A DNA stretch of 64,000 bases from ENR-C587 sp942493235 (GTDB lineage: Bacteria; Bacteroidota; Ignavibacteria; Kapaibacteriales; UBA2268). Position 1 is the stretch's first letter, and every line of letters begins with the position of its first letter. The stretch lies in the NCBI GenBank assembly GCA_942493235.1, contig OW818676.1, positions 3,968,001-4,032,000 of the forward strand. The letters are read 5' to 3'. The translations under genes were made by a program, and so were the position numbers. The notes beneath the pieces are model-generated. The model was not told the origin of the DNA. It made no database searches and saw only the letters and a program-made list of their open reading frames with translations. Positions 8,684 through 17,816 of this stretch are shown piece after piece.

Positions 8684-11600
8684 ATGATAGACTCTGTACA
8701 AATAGAAAATGCATTGGGTATGATAAATGGAGACATCTTCCAAGAATTTTGTAATCATTTTTTGTACTTGAAACTAAATCCAAATACAATTACTCCGATT
8801 GGTAGTGTCATTGGTAAAGAAAAATCAAGAAAGGGTATTCCTGATTCATATTTCACTAGTCCTGACAATGAATTAATTTTTGCTGAATATACTACAAGAG
8901 AAAGACTAGAAAAGAGGCAAAGCTTCTATAATAAACTAAAATCAGATATTGAAAACTGCTTCGATACTTCAAAAACAGGATTAAAGAAAGAGGAAATTGA
9001 TAAAGTAATTTTATGCTTTACTGAACGAATTAAGCCAGATGAAAAGAAAAATCTTGAAGAATTATGTAAAAAGCACAATCCAAAGTGCATCCTTGATTTA
9101 AAAGGTATTCGAGATTTAGCATTTGCAGTTCTCGATTATCCAATTTTAGGAGCTTACATTGGAATCAAAATTGGAACTGGACAAATTCAAGAACCTTCTG
9201 AATTTATAGCTACTTACGAGAATAATAAAATTTCTACACCATTAAGTAATACTTTCTTTGGCAGGGACAAGGAGTTAGAAGATGGAGTAACCCACTTAGA
9301 AACAAACGATTTATTATTAATTCATGGAGCGCCAGGTACTGGGAAATCAAAATTTGCAATTGAACTTGCAAAACTTTATTCCGATAAAAATGATTTCTCT
9401 TTCTTGTGTATTGGAAATAAAGGCATTCCGATATGGGAAGACCTTAAAACAATTGTCAGAACTGATAAAAAGTATGTTCTGTTAGTTGATGATGCAAATA
9501 GATTAGCCAAGAACTTTCAATGGATATTAAGTTTATTCGAGGAAAGGGCATCAAAATCTTTAAAAGTAATAGTTACTGTTAGAGATTATGCATTAACACA
9601 AGTGAAGTCTATAGCAGTCAATTACAATTATGCATTGATTGAAATTAAAGCATTTTCAAATGATGAAATAAAAAATATTATTCAATCGGACGATTTTAAA
9701 ATCAAAGAACCATCATATCTTGATAGAATTCTTAAAATAGCTCAGGGAAATGCACGTTTGGCAATAATGTGTGCTAAAGTTGCTCTTAAAGCCAAAAATA
9801 TATTAGAGCTTAATGATGCATCCCAAATCTATGATGAATACTATGAACCTTTATTTAATGAAGTAGAACTATTAAAAGAACCTATAGCTCAGAAATCATT
9901 AGCATTAATATCTTTCTTTTCGCGTATTGATAAAGAAAACAGAGAATTCTGTGATTTTATTTTTAAAAGTCTTGAAGTTGAAGAGAATAAGTTTTGGGAA
10001 ATATGTTATGCTTTACATGAATCAGAATTAGTTGACTTATTTGAACAACAAGTTGTTAAAATATCAGACCAGATATTCTCGACATATATTTTCTATAAAG
10101 CCGTAATTGAAAATGATTCATTAAGTTTTGGTTTCTTCCTTGACAATTATTTAGATTACGAAAATAGAATTACAGATACTATTGTGCCTGTAATAAACAC
10201 TTTCAATTACAAACAAATAGAGAAAAAATTAAAACCAGTAATTCTTCAAAAATGGATAGATATTGAAAAGGAAGGAAATCATCAAGATTCTTTGAAATAC
10301 CTTGATTTGTTTTGGTTTTATCTAAGTCCGCAAGTATTAAACTTTATAAAAAAGCAAATTGATAATCACGAAGCAGAAACAACAACTGAATTTCGATATA
10401 ATTATGAATTAAATGAATTCTCATATGGAACAGGGAAAGACCTTGAAATTTTATCCCGTTTCAGATATCATAGTGATGAATTCTTTAAAGATGCGTTGGA
10501 ACTTATGTTTTATTATGCAATAAAAGTTCCATCTAAAATGCCAGCAGTAATTTATACTATAAAAGAGAAATTTAGCTTTACGAGATTTGGCTACATGTAT
10601 GGTGACCGAATTCAGCATTTGCTTTTTGATTTTTTAATTGCTAATGCTCAAAACAGCAACAAGGAAACCATATATGGGAATATTTTAACCGAAATAATTC
10701 CAGATTTTCTTAAACTTGAGTTTAATGAACATGAAGGAAATGGAAGAGGAATAACTTTTTGGACTTTCCATTTATGGCTTTCAGAATCAATAAAGACTTT
10801 TAGATTAAAGTGTTACAACTATCTTTTACAAAATGCTAGTAAGCCATTTTTACTACAAATAATGTATAGGTTAAACTATTATGAATTCAAAGATTCGGAA
10901 GAAATATTACAACACGATTTAAAATACATTTATCAAATAATTAACAAGTATTTCAAACCTGATGAATTTGAGGACTGTTTCGTACTTCAGAATATTTTAG
11001 AAGGTCTTGACTGGCTAAAAATTGACTATTCAAAAGAAATTAAGAAAGAATATAGAAGTAAGTTATATCAATTAGCTGAAGTATTAAAACAAGACAGGCA
11101 AAGGAAAAGAGACCTTGGTTGGGATGAAGATGAAAAATTACATAAAGAAGAACTTCAAGAATATTGTCTTGATTTTGACATAAATAATTATGACTCACTT
11201 CTTACAAATGTTTATTTAATATTAGAGCACGTCAAAAAGGTAAGTAAGGGTAATTCTGTTTGGCAATATGAAAATTCTTTGAATACAATATTTGGTAATC
11301 TAGCCCAAGTCAACAAAAATTTATTTTTGAAAGTACTTGAATTAAATTTCACAAAATTTAATTTCAATCTCAATTTTACATATATTTTCAAATACTTTTT
11401 TCAAATTAATTCTGGCTACTATTTTGAACTTTTTGAATTAATTCAAGATTTAGAAGTAAATCCAAAGTTCAGTTTTCATCATACATTAAAAATTGAAGAT
11501 GTTAAAAAAGAGCATCTATGTTTACTATATTCGGATTTATTGTCTTCCATTAAATCTTTGAACACCCAATATATATTTTGGGATTTAACTTTCGTAAGCA

Positions 11601-12433
11601 AATATAAAAAGCTAAAGGACGAGAAAGATATTTATTCTGAGATTCTTGAAATTGCACTTACAAAAATTAAGAAAAAAGATGTTAAAATTAGTGTAGGTAA
11701 AAGTTTTATCGAGAAATGTCTTTCGTTCAGTAATTTCCCATTTGACATATTGGTAGAAGCTTATTTGTATTCAAATAATATTGAACAAAGTTTTGATTAC
11801 AAAAATGAAATTCTCAAAAAATTATTAGAGCGAGACCCAAATATTTTAATTAGGATTTTAAAGTTTAATTCTCCTAATAGAATTTCTTACCATGATTTAG
11901 AGCATGAGCATTATGATTTTATATGGGAAATGGATAATTCTAATACAATAATCAATTCAATTTTTGAATACTTTATAACTAGTGAAACTTATTATTTTTC
12001 GGAACGTGCAATATCAGCTTTCTTTCCAAGTGCAAAGGATAAATATGGCAAGAAACCAATAGAATACTTAGAAAATCTTATTGATGAGAAATATTTGAAC
12101 GATAAGTACATGAATGTAGTTTTTAGCATAATATGCTATAAATATCCTGGTTTAAAAATGGAGTTCTTAGAGCGATTTCTGAAACTAAATAGTGATTTTG
12201 AAATTTTTAAGAACTTAGAAATTAAACAGAGAAGCAAAAGTTGGTCAGAAAGCTATATTCCAATATTAGAAGATGAGAAAAAGATATGGGAGAATGTTAT
12301 ATCTGTACTTAATAGACTGCCCAATCGATTAAATTATTATGACCATAAAGAATATGCTAATCGTCAAATTGGATATTGCGATTTAAGAATAAAAGATGTG
12401 ATGAAAAGAGAATTCTATGAAGATTTTAGATAA
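8684..12433 (+). CDS. Large STAND-type NTPase, candidate antiphage sensor (Avs-like)
   Basis: 1249 aa from the ATG at 8684; a TTG 39 bp upstream lies in the right arm of an inverted repeat and is less likely. Residues about 1-160 contain GIPDSYFTS...IFAEYTT (about 52-75), compatible with a PD-(D/E)XK-like nuclease. The NTPase has Walker A GAPGTGKS (about 214-221), Walker B VLLVDDAN (about 266-273), a sensor-like VIVTVRD and a winged-helix-like region. Residues about 400-1249 are helical and Tyr/Phe/Leu-rich, as in the ligand-sensing repeats of STAND proteins. Nuclease-STAND-sensor is the architecture of Avs antiphage proteins; I do not recognise the exact subfamily. Stand-alone unit in the array. 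Confidence 0.65.
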   Translation: MIDSVQIENALGMINGDIFQEFCNHFLYLKLNPNTITPIGSVIGKEKSRKGIPDSYFTSPDNELIFAEYTTRERLEKRQSFYNKLKSDIENCFDTSKTGLKKEEIDKVILCFTERIKPDEKKNLEELCKKHNPKCILDLKGIRDLAFAVLDYPILGAYIGIKIGTGQIQEPSEFIATYENNKISTPLSNTFFGRDKELEDGVTHLETNDLLLIHGAPGTGKSKFAIELAKLYSDKNDFSFLCIGNKGIPIWEDLKTIVRTDKKYVLLVDDANRLAKNFQWILSLFEERASKSLKVIVTVRDYALTQVKSIAVNYNYALIEIKAFSNDEIKNIIQSDDFKIKEPSYLDRILKIAQGNARLAIMCAKVALKAKNILELNDASQIYDEYYEPLFNEVELLKEPIAQKSLALISFFSRIDKENREFCDFIFKSLEVEENKFWEICYALHESELVDLFEQQVVKISDQIFSTYIFYKAVIENDSLSFGFFLDNYLDYENRITDTIVPVINTFNYKQIEKKLKPVILQKWIDIEKEGNHQDSLKYLDLFWFYLSPQVLNFIKKQIDNHEAETTTEFRYNYELNEFSYGTGKDLEILSRFRYHSDEFFKDALELMFYYAIKVPSKMPAVIYTIKEKFSFTRFGYMYGDRIQHLLFDFLIANAQNSNKETIYGNILTEIIPDFLKLEFNEHEGNGRGITFWTFHLWLSESIKTFRLKCYNYLLQNASKPFLLQIMYRLNYYEFKDSEEILQHDLKYIYQIINKYFKPDEFEDCFVLQNILEGLDWLKIDYSKEIKKEYRSKLYQLAEVLKQDRQRKRDLGWDEDEKLHKEELQEYCLDFDINNYDSLLTNVYLILEHVKKVSKGNSVWQYENSLNTIFGNLAQVNKNLFLKVLELNFTKFNFNLNFTYIFKYFFQINSGYYFELFELIQDLEVNPKFSFHHTLKIEDVKKEHLCLLYSDLLSSIKSLNTQYIFWDLTFVSKYKKLKDEKDIYSEILEIALTKIKKKDVKISVGKSFIEKCLSFSNFPFDILVEAYLYSNNIEQSFDYKNEILKKLLERDPNILIRILKFNSPNRISYHDLEHEHYDFIWEMDNSNTIINSIFEYFITSETYYFSERAISAFFPSAKDKYGKKPIEYLENLIDEKYLNDKYMNVVFSIICYKYPGLKMEFLERFLKLNSDFEIFKNLEIKQRSKSWSESYIPILEDEKKIWENVISVLNRLPNRLNYYDHKEYANRQIGYCDLRIKDVMKREFYEDFR

Positions 12434-12753
12434 TCTATTGCACAATCACACGACCAAAACTTGTCAAAGAGTGTGTCTGTCCCAACACACAGACTGAAAA
12501 CAATGTAGCAAAAATGAAAGAATTAACGAGAAAAATAAACAACGAAACACCAACTAAGGCTATATGCAATAAGGGGTTCAGTGGTATGCGAAGGTCATCA
12601 CCCGCATCAAGTACTTAACTGCTTGACAAGGAATCGCTCCGCAACCATAAAGTATTTGGAAAACTCAAATATTTTATTTAAATTGACTTACATTTATTGA
12701 GAAGATTTAAATAATTGATTTGCCTTTTTATCAACCATTATAATCTAAATATT
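12434..12753 (+). repeat. Cassette-boundary module 9 and preceding spacer
   Basis: The first 100 bp after the STAND stop hold a small hairpin (GTGTGTCTGT at about 12470 against ACACACAGAC). The module runs from about 12550 to 12718: CTATATGCAATAAGGGGTTC, ATCACCCGCATCAAG, CTTGACAAGGAATCGCTCC, CCATAAAGTATTTGG, the AT stretch and the 29-bp hairpin at 12690-12718 with a decayed right arm (TAATTGA). Confidence 0.65.
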
Positions 12754-13764
12754 ATGAAAACAATAGCTTTAATCGTTTTAGCACTATTAGGAATAAATAT
12801 TAGCTCAGCCTATTCTGAAAGCACCGTAGAATTCGAAATTTCTATACCGAGAAAAATTCAAAAAACTCCGAGCAGTCTTTACAATTCAATTGAACTCCTT
12901 GATTCCAGAATTGATACTACTAATTTGGGGGTTGTGCAGGAAGGAATGTTTAACAGCAATGCTAAAGTAGTTGCCAAAACTCCGTTAGCAAATCAATTAA
13001 AAAATATAATGCCAGCTCTTATAGATCAAAGTGCCAAAAACGGTGAACTACTGTTTCAGCTCAGGCAATGCATTTTAGCAGAAATTACAACGGCAACCAA
13101 CGAAACCGGTTATTGTTTTTTCAAGGCGGAATTATATGCTAAAGTGAATAATCAATATCGTAAGTTGGCATCGGTCGATACGGTCGCAGTTGTATCAACA
13201 ACGGATGTTACAAACTCACTGTTAAGGATAGGCGGCAGATCATTTACTCTTTTAATATCCAACAACCTGCTAAATGAGGGTAAAGACTCAAAGCTCTATA
13301 GCTTGAATGATGTAATTAAAATCGACAGCGTTGAGAAAAGATCTATTCCGCTATATAATACAGATAAATACATTGACGGGTTTTATGCAAATTATAAATC
13401 TTTCAGCTGTCAGAAGCCGGACAAGCAAATCCGCAACAAAGGAGAAGGCGACAAATTGAGCTTTGAAATTGTCAATCCAGATAATTCCACAGAGAAAATA
13501 GATCGCGATGAATGTTATGCTGTCGTACATAAGGGAATTCCTTATATAGTAACAGAATACGGATATTATCCTTTAACAAAATCCAATGATGATTTTTACT
13601 TTACCGGCAAAGCAAAAGTATCAGCTAATGCCCTTGCAGTTTCGGCAGGGTACTTATTATTTGGAGTAGGAGGAGCAATATTGGCATCAGATGCCGATGC
13701 AGTATTTGAAATGAAGATAGACCACAACAATGGCGGATTTATTCGGATAAAAGAAGTAGAATAG
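12754..13764 (+). CDS. Secreted protein of unknown function
   Basis: 336 aa from the ATG at 12754, which starts a clear signal peptide (MKTIALIVLALLGINISSAYS); an upstream ATG at 12715 overlaps the repeat module. No catalytic motif is recognised. The mature part is beta-rich and ends with a small, Gly/Ala-rich hydrophobic stretch (VSAGYLLFGVGGAILA, about 300-315) and FEMKIDHNNGG. It probably works in the envelope. Its codons include more GCC, GGC and CCG than its neighbours, so it may come from a different source or be closer to host usage. Confidence 0.6.
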   Translation: MKTIALIVLALLGINISSAYSESTVEFEISIPRKIQKTPSSLYNSIELLDSRIDTTNLGVVQEGMFNSNAKVVAKTPLANQLKNIMPALIDQSAKNGELLFQLRQCILAEITTATNETGYCFFKAELYAKVNNQYRKLASVDTVAVVSTTDVTNSLLRIGGRSFTLLISNNLLNEGKDSKLYSLNDVIKIDSVEKRSIPLYNTDKYIDGFYANYKSFSCQKPDKQIRNKGEGDKLSFEIVNPDNSTEKIDRDECYAVVHKGIPYIVTEYGYYPLTKSNDDFYFTGKAKVSANALAVSAGYLLFGVGGAILASDADAVFEMKIDHNNGGFIRIKEVE

Positions 13765-13807
13765 TGTAAACCGAATTCTTCATTAGTGAACACAGCAATA
13801 TTTATCG

Positions 13808-13886
13808 TCAATAAATAAATTTATTTTGATAATATAATAAATTTTGTTATTTTGGTATCATTTATTGAGAATTCGTAGGTAAATGA
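13808..13886 (+). repeat. Cassette-boundary module 10 (hairpin half only)
   Basis: An AT-rich lead (AATAAATTTATTTTGATAAT) leads into a perfect 29-bp hairpin at 13858-13886 (TCATTTA...TAAATGA). The proximal CTTGACAGG block is missing here. Confidence 0.65.
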
Positions 13887-13931
13887 GATGGAGTTCATTG
13901 TGGGAAGACAACCTGCAAATAATTAAGATAT

Positions 13932-15308
13932 ATGGATACAAATCAAATTTTAGAATTAAATACTCGAATTGAGATTATTCAAAAACTGGATATTGATTCG
14001 ATAGTTGCAGAAATATTTAAGGAACAAGATGTTAGTTCAATTAATATTGGACAGTATTGTGTTGATGACTATGTTTCAACTCTAAAACGACTGCTCAAAC
14101 AGTTTAAAACTGAATTTGAAGGTAATGGAATATATTTGCCATATCAATATAATTTTCAAAATGAATTTGGAAGTGGAAATTTACAAAATGACATTATTAA
14201 TCTTATAAATCAACTGAATCAGAAAAGCTTTGCTGGTTTAAAGAGTACTGTAGATTCAATTAATCGACTTGTTTTTTACCAAATAGCAAATGGTTTTTGG
14301 GATAAATCAACAAGAAAAGTTCATAAAGCTAATGAGATAAGTCTTACAGTATTAAATGATAGGTTATCCTATTCATCAAAACAATTAAGTGAGAATTTCG
14401 AATCATTAAAGAAACAACAAGAGATTTTAGCTGTCGAAAAAAAGAAATTGGAAGAATTCATTGCTCAAAAAAATCAAGAATTGCAGCAAGTCGTTAATAA
14501 TCTACAGAGTTCCAATACCAATACAAATCAAATAAACCAGTTATTGACTAATAGCACTTCGACTTATGAGAAAATAAATTCACTACTATCTCAACAGACT
14601 CAAAATCTTGATAATCAGAAGAAAAAGAGCGAAACTCAAGATACATATTTTGCAAAGCAAAAGGAGATATTTGACAATCTGGAAAAGATACTTAATGAAA
14701 AAACAAAAATATTAGAAACTCAAATTACTGATTTTTCTGAAAAGCTTGAATTTGTTGAAAGTAAGAGAGTTTTCTTTGAAGAACGGAATAATTATTTAAA
14801 TGAGCTTATTGGTCGAGAGGTTGGAGCTTCTTTGTTTGAAACATTTAAGCAGCGAAAAAAAGAATTAATTAATCCAGTCGCGAAATGGTTATGGATTGTT
14901 ATTGGAATGTCTGTTCTGACTTTTTTAGCGATTTTAGCAATATTTACGAATGGTTTTGGCCTTCTGGGAGAAGTGCATACTGATTTTACACCAACTCTTT
15001 TGATAACTAATACCATAAAGACTTTACCATTTTTCTTTTTGCTATTTTATTCTATTTCACAATATAATAAGGAGAGAAATTTTCAAGAAGAATATGCATT
15101 TAAGTCTGCAGTAGCTTTGACAATTAAGGCATATGCGGACATTATCCAAAAAGAGGAATTAAAGGACGAATTAATTATGAATTCCGTTAATAGTATTTAC
15201 AAATCACCAACAATTTATAAGACAAAAAATATAAAAGACGATAATTCAATGCTTGATACAGCAAAGGAATTATTGACAACGGCATTAGATGTATTAAAGA
15301 AAAAATAA
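13932..15308 (+). CDS. Coiled-coil protein with two transmembrane segments, unknown function
   Basis: 458 aa. Residues 1-150 look helical and globular; about 155-290 are a long Gln/Lys/Glu-rich coiled coil (SLKKQQEILAVEKKKLEEF and onward). Two membrane spans follow: WLWIVIGMSVLTFLAILAIF (about 318-337) and LPFFFLLFYSI (about 358-372), then an 85-residue soluble tail. I know no family for it. The layout (soluble sensor or scaffold, coiled coil, membrane anchor) resembles membrane effectors in defence islands, but that is inference from context only. Stand-alone between modules. Confidence 0.6.
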   Translation: MDTNQILELNTRIEIIQKLDIDSIVAEIFKEQDVSSINIGQYCVDDYVSTLKRLLKQFKTEFEGNGIYLPYQYNFQNEFGSGNLQNDIINLINQLNQKSFAGLKSTVDSINRLVFYQIANGFWDKSTRKVHKANEISLTVLNDRLSYSSKQLSENFESLKKQQEILAVEKKKLEEFIAQKNQELQQVVNNLQSSNTNTNQINQLLTNSTSTYEKINSLLSQQTQNLDNQKKKSETQDTYFAKQKEIFDNLEKILNEKTKILETQITDFSEKLEFVESKRVFFEERNNYLNELIGREVGASLFETFKQRKKELINPVAKWLWIVIGMSVLTFLAILAIFTNGFGLLGEVHTDFTPTLLITNTIKTLPFFFLLFYSISQYNKERNFQEEYAFKSAVALTIKAYADIIQKEELKDELIMNSVNSIYKSPTIYKTKNIKDDNSMLDTAKELLTTALDVLKKK

Positions 15309-15449
15309 CAACGACCTGCATACAAGCAATATAAATAATTGTCGTTTCGTAGGTTATTCAAGGGTTGTTGCCCGCTTCAACTTTTCGTGTTACTTGGCAA
15401 GTAATCGCTCACAATCGGCAACATTTTATACTATCAAACGTTATAAATA
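15309..15449 (+). repeat. Cassette-boundary module 11
   Basis: AACGACCTGCATACAAGC starts the block right after the stop codon; AAGGGTTGTTGCCCGCTTC, CGTGTTACTTGGCAAGTAAT and CGCTCACAATCGGCAAC follow, ending in TATACTATCAAACGTT, which inverts the opening AACG. No 29-bp hairpin. Confidence 0.65.
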
Positions 15450-15481
15450 ATATATTCAATAACATAGCAATTAAAAAATAT

Positions 15482-16093
15482 ATGGAAACAAATTATTGGA
15501 ATAAAACGGCACTCGATTACGACAATCACCTTAAAAAATCAGAAAAAGCATATTTAAAGATTGTTGAATTAATTAAAAAAGAGAGTAGTAACTCACAAAC
15601 TCTTTTAGATATTGGCACTGGAACCGGAGAAATACCTATTGCATTATCCGATAGTGTTCAGAAAATAATTGCTACTGATTTATCGCAGGAAATGATAAAT
15701 ATTGCTAATCAGAAAATTAAAAAATTAAGCATAAGTAATATAACCTTTCAAGTTCAAGATTGTTATAATCTAAGTTATAGCGATGAAATGTTTGATATTA
15801 TCGTTGCTTCAAATCTATTGCATCTGTTAGATAAGCCTGAGCAATTTTTAAATTCAATCAAAAGACTTTTAAATAAAAATGGCAAATTGATTGTTCCTAC
15901 ATTTTTACATAATGAGAGCATTAAAACAAAGATTATTTCTAAAATTTTAGAATTTAAAGGTCATCCAATAAATACAAGATTTGATTCAAAAAGTATGATT
16001 GAATTTATTACAAAATGTGGTTATAATATTGAGAAAAGCGTTTTTATTGAGAGTATAATGCCAATGCTATTTGTAGTTTTGACAAAAAAATGA
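15482..16093 (+). CDS. Class I SAM-dependent methyltransferase
   Basis: 203 aa from the ATG at 15482; an earlier in-frame ATG at 15365 lies in the repeat module. Motif I is LLDIGTGTGEIPIAL (about 43-57), followed by IATDLSQEMI (motif II acidic residue) and FDIIVASNLLHLL (motif IV/post I). This is a small UbiE/Coq5-like cytosolic methyltransferase; substrate unknown. Stand-alone cassette-like gene. Confidence 0.8.
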   Translation: METNYWNKTALDYDNHLKKSEKAYLKIVELIKKESSNSQTLLDIGTGTGEIPIALSDSVQKIIATDLSQEMINIANQKIKKLSISNITFQVQDCYNLSYSDEMFDIIVASNLLHLLDKPEQFLNSIKRLLNKNGKLIVPTFLHNESIKTKIISKILEFKGHPINTRFDSKSMIEFITKCGYNIEKSVFIESIMPMLFVVLTKK

Positions 16094-16097
16094 TAAT

Positions 16098-16240
16098 AAT
16101 ACCGAATCGCCTACTCGCGGTATTGTCAATAAGGGCTTTTGTGATATATATAGGGTTATCACAAACTTCCATTTTGTGTAGCTTGATAGGAAATAAGCCC
16201 GCAATCCCTTACTGGGCATACCACAATCGTTGTTTGGCAT
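16098..16240 (+). repeat. Cassette-boundary module 12, well-folded
   Basis: Nested complementarity is visible: GGTAT (16119-16123) with ATACC (16218-16222); GGGCTT (16133-16138) with AAGCCC (16195-16200); TTTGTGATA (16138-16146) with TATCACAAA (16157-16165). The order of blocks and much of the sequence repeat at 16849-16981, so the two modules bracket one gene. Confidence 0.75.
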
Positions 16241-16271
16241 GCAAAAAAACATTCTGCTAATAGATACGAGC

Positions 16272-16343
16272 ATGAAAAAGATAAAAATAGGATTCTTAAG
16301 GTACATTATTATCGGGATTATTTGGTTTGTAATTGGATTGTAA
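16272..16343 (+). CDS. Possible 23-aa membrane peptide
   Basis: A 24-codon frame encodes MKKIKIGFLRYIIIGIIWFV plus three residues: a basic start and one hydrophobic helix, a shape typical of small membrane peptides or type I toxins. It lies between module 12 and the VOC gene. No strong ribosome site. It could equally be the stub of a lost gene or chance. Confidence 0.25.
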   Translation: MKKIKIGFLRYIIIGIIWFVIGL

Positions 16344-16387
16344 ATTGATAATTTATAAATAAAATATAAATAAAATATAAATAAAAT

Positions 16388-16831
16388 ATGAAATTAAACA
16401 ACATTAGACTTTTAGTAAACGATTTTGATAATTGTTTTAGGTTTTATTCCGAGAAGCTCGGATTAAAGGTAACTTGGGGAAGTATTGGAGGAGATTATGC
16501 CAGTTTTGATATTGGAATAGAATCCAATAACATGGGGCTATCAATTTTTAAATCTGATTTAATGGCAAAAGAGATTGGCAACTTAGACAAAACATTACCA
16601 TTAAATAACAGAGAAAAAATTGTAATAGTTTTGAAAGTTGATAATGTGGACATAACCTATAAAAAATTGACCGATAATGGAGTAGATTTCATTAATAATC
16701 CAAAGGATATTGCTGGATGGGGTTCTAGGGTTGCTCATTTTAGAGACCCGGAAAACAATTTAATTGAGATATATTGTGAATTACCAAAAGAAAAATGGAG
16801 TGAAGATTTATTAGAAGATATTTTTGAATAA
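16388..16831 (+). CDS. VOC-family (glyoxalase/bleomycin-resistance-like) protein
   Basis: 147 aa. It has paired beta-alpha-beta-beta-beta units: N-terminal NIRLLVNDFDNCFRFY and C-terminal GWGSRVAHFRDPENNLIEIY, the standard VOC ending with the metal-ligand Glu. The expected first ligand His is replaced (NNIRLLV), so metal binding may differ. A triple AAATATAAATAA repeat precedes the start. It is flanked by near-identical modules 12 and 13, the clearest single-gene unit in the array. Confidence 0.8.
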   Translation: MKLNNIRLLVNDFDNCFRFYSEKLGLKVTWGSIGGDYASFDIGIESNNMGLSIFKSDLMAKEIGNLDKTLPLNNREKIVIVLKVDNVDITYKKLTDNGVDFINNPKDIAGWGSRVAHFRDPENNLIEIYCELPKEKWSEDLLEDIFE

Positions 16832-16848
16832 TAAAATGATCGACCACC

Positions 16849-16981
16849 CAACACGCGGTATAGCCAAAAAGGGTTTTAGTGATATATATAGGTTTATCAC
16901 ACGCTTCCATTTTTGTGTAACTATATAGGAAAAAAGCCCGCTATCGGTAACTGCATATATTTTGGACTTTATGGGCAACAT
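16849..16981 (+). repeat. Cassette-boundary module 13, partner of module 12
   Basis: It repeats module 12 block by block: CGCGGTATAGCC, AAAGGGTTTTAGTGATATAT, TATCACACGCTTCCATTTT, GTGTAACTATATAGG, AAAAAGCCCGCTATCGG. Stem-forming pairs GTGATA/TATCAC are kept. No 29-bp hairpin before the following gene. Confidence 0.75.
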
Positions 16982-17089
16982 TAAATAAAGAACGAAATAA
17001 GATTTAGTAAATATACTGGCAAATATGTTCTTAGATATAATACTCTCAACAACTAAATTACTATTTTTACAATATTCAAATATAACATC

Positions 17090-17602
17090 ATGAAAAATAT
17101 TATTTTACTTATTAGTGTTTTATTTACATTAATTTTGACCTCTTTTGTGCAAGCAAACCAAGCATCATCTGATGAGTCTTGGAACATATTCATTGAGAAG
17201 CTAAGTATAGCTAATAGTGAATTCGCCAAAGGAATTGTAGGCGAGGCAATGAAAGAGATTTGGTCTCATGGAGATGATGTAACTCTCTTTGGTGGATATG
17301 GTGCAATGATTGAGCCGGGCTGGAAAAGTGTTCAGTCAAGGTTAGAATTGGCAGCGAAACTAAATATTAATGGAACATATTCTTCAAAAGAAATTATGAA
17401 AAAGATTGATAGTAACTTTGCTTATTTATTGCAAACGGAACAATATATTTTTCTGGGGAAAGCACCGATCAATTTTCGGGTTACAATGATTTGCAAAAAA
17501 AGAAACTGCTGGCTGGAAGTTAGTTCATCGTCATGGCGATATAATAAAAGAAGTTCAAAATTTGAAATAAATATTGAAGAGCGTTTTGTGATATTCTTAT
17601 AA
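17090..17602 (+). CDS. Secreted NTF2-like (SnoaL/DUF4440-type) protein
   Basis: 170 aa. A signal peptide (MKNIILLISVLFTLILTSFVQA) precedes an NTF2-like domain: an N-terminal helix, WSHGDDVTLFGGYG (about 55-68, the family's cone-forming strand start), GWKSVQSRLELAAK, then FAYLLQTEQYIFLG and FRVTMICKK, the late strands. These domains serve as small-molecule pockets or dimerisation folds; function open. Stand-alone. Confidence 0.6.
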   Translation: MKNIILLISVLFTLILTSFVQANQASSDESWNIFIEKLSIANSEFAKGIVGEAMKEIWSHGDDVTLFGGYGAMIEPGWKSVQSRLELAAKLNINGTYSSKEIMKKIDSNFAYLLQTEQYIFLGKAPINFRVTMICKKRNCWLEVSSSSWRYNKRSSKFEINIEERFVIFL

Positions 17603-17650
17603 AGTATATTCGCTTAAAACAATCTTAACTACTATATATATACGATTTGC

Positions 17651-17777
17651 GTTGCTAACACTTGGTATAGTACATGCGTATATCAGTAGTTTGCAAAGAG
17701 TTGTTGCACGGGCGAACTTTCGCATAACTTGATAGATAATCTCCGGCAATCCAGCACGTTTCATACCGCCAAGTGTA
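17651..17777 (+). repeat. Cassette-boundary module 14 with bulged outer arms
   Basis: ACACTTGGTAT (17658-17668) pairs with ATACCgcCAAGTGT (17763-17776), leaving a two-base GC bulge on the right arm. Inside are AGAGTTGTTGCACGGGCGAA and CATAACTTGATAGATAATCT. An asymmetric bulge in otherwise complementary arms is a hallmark of integron attC sites, where unpaired bases set the strand. Confidence 0.7.
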
Positions 17778-17816
17778 AAGAAAAAGACAGGGGAATGACA
17801 AAAATAAATTACTAAT

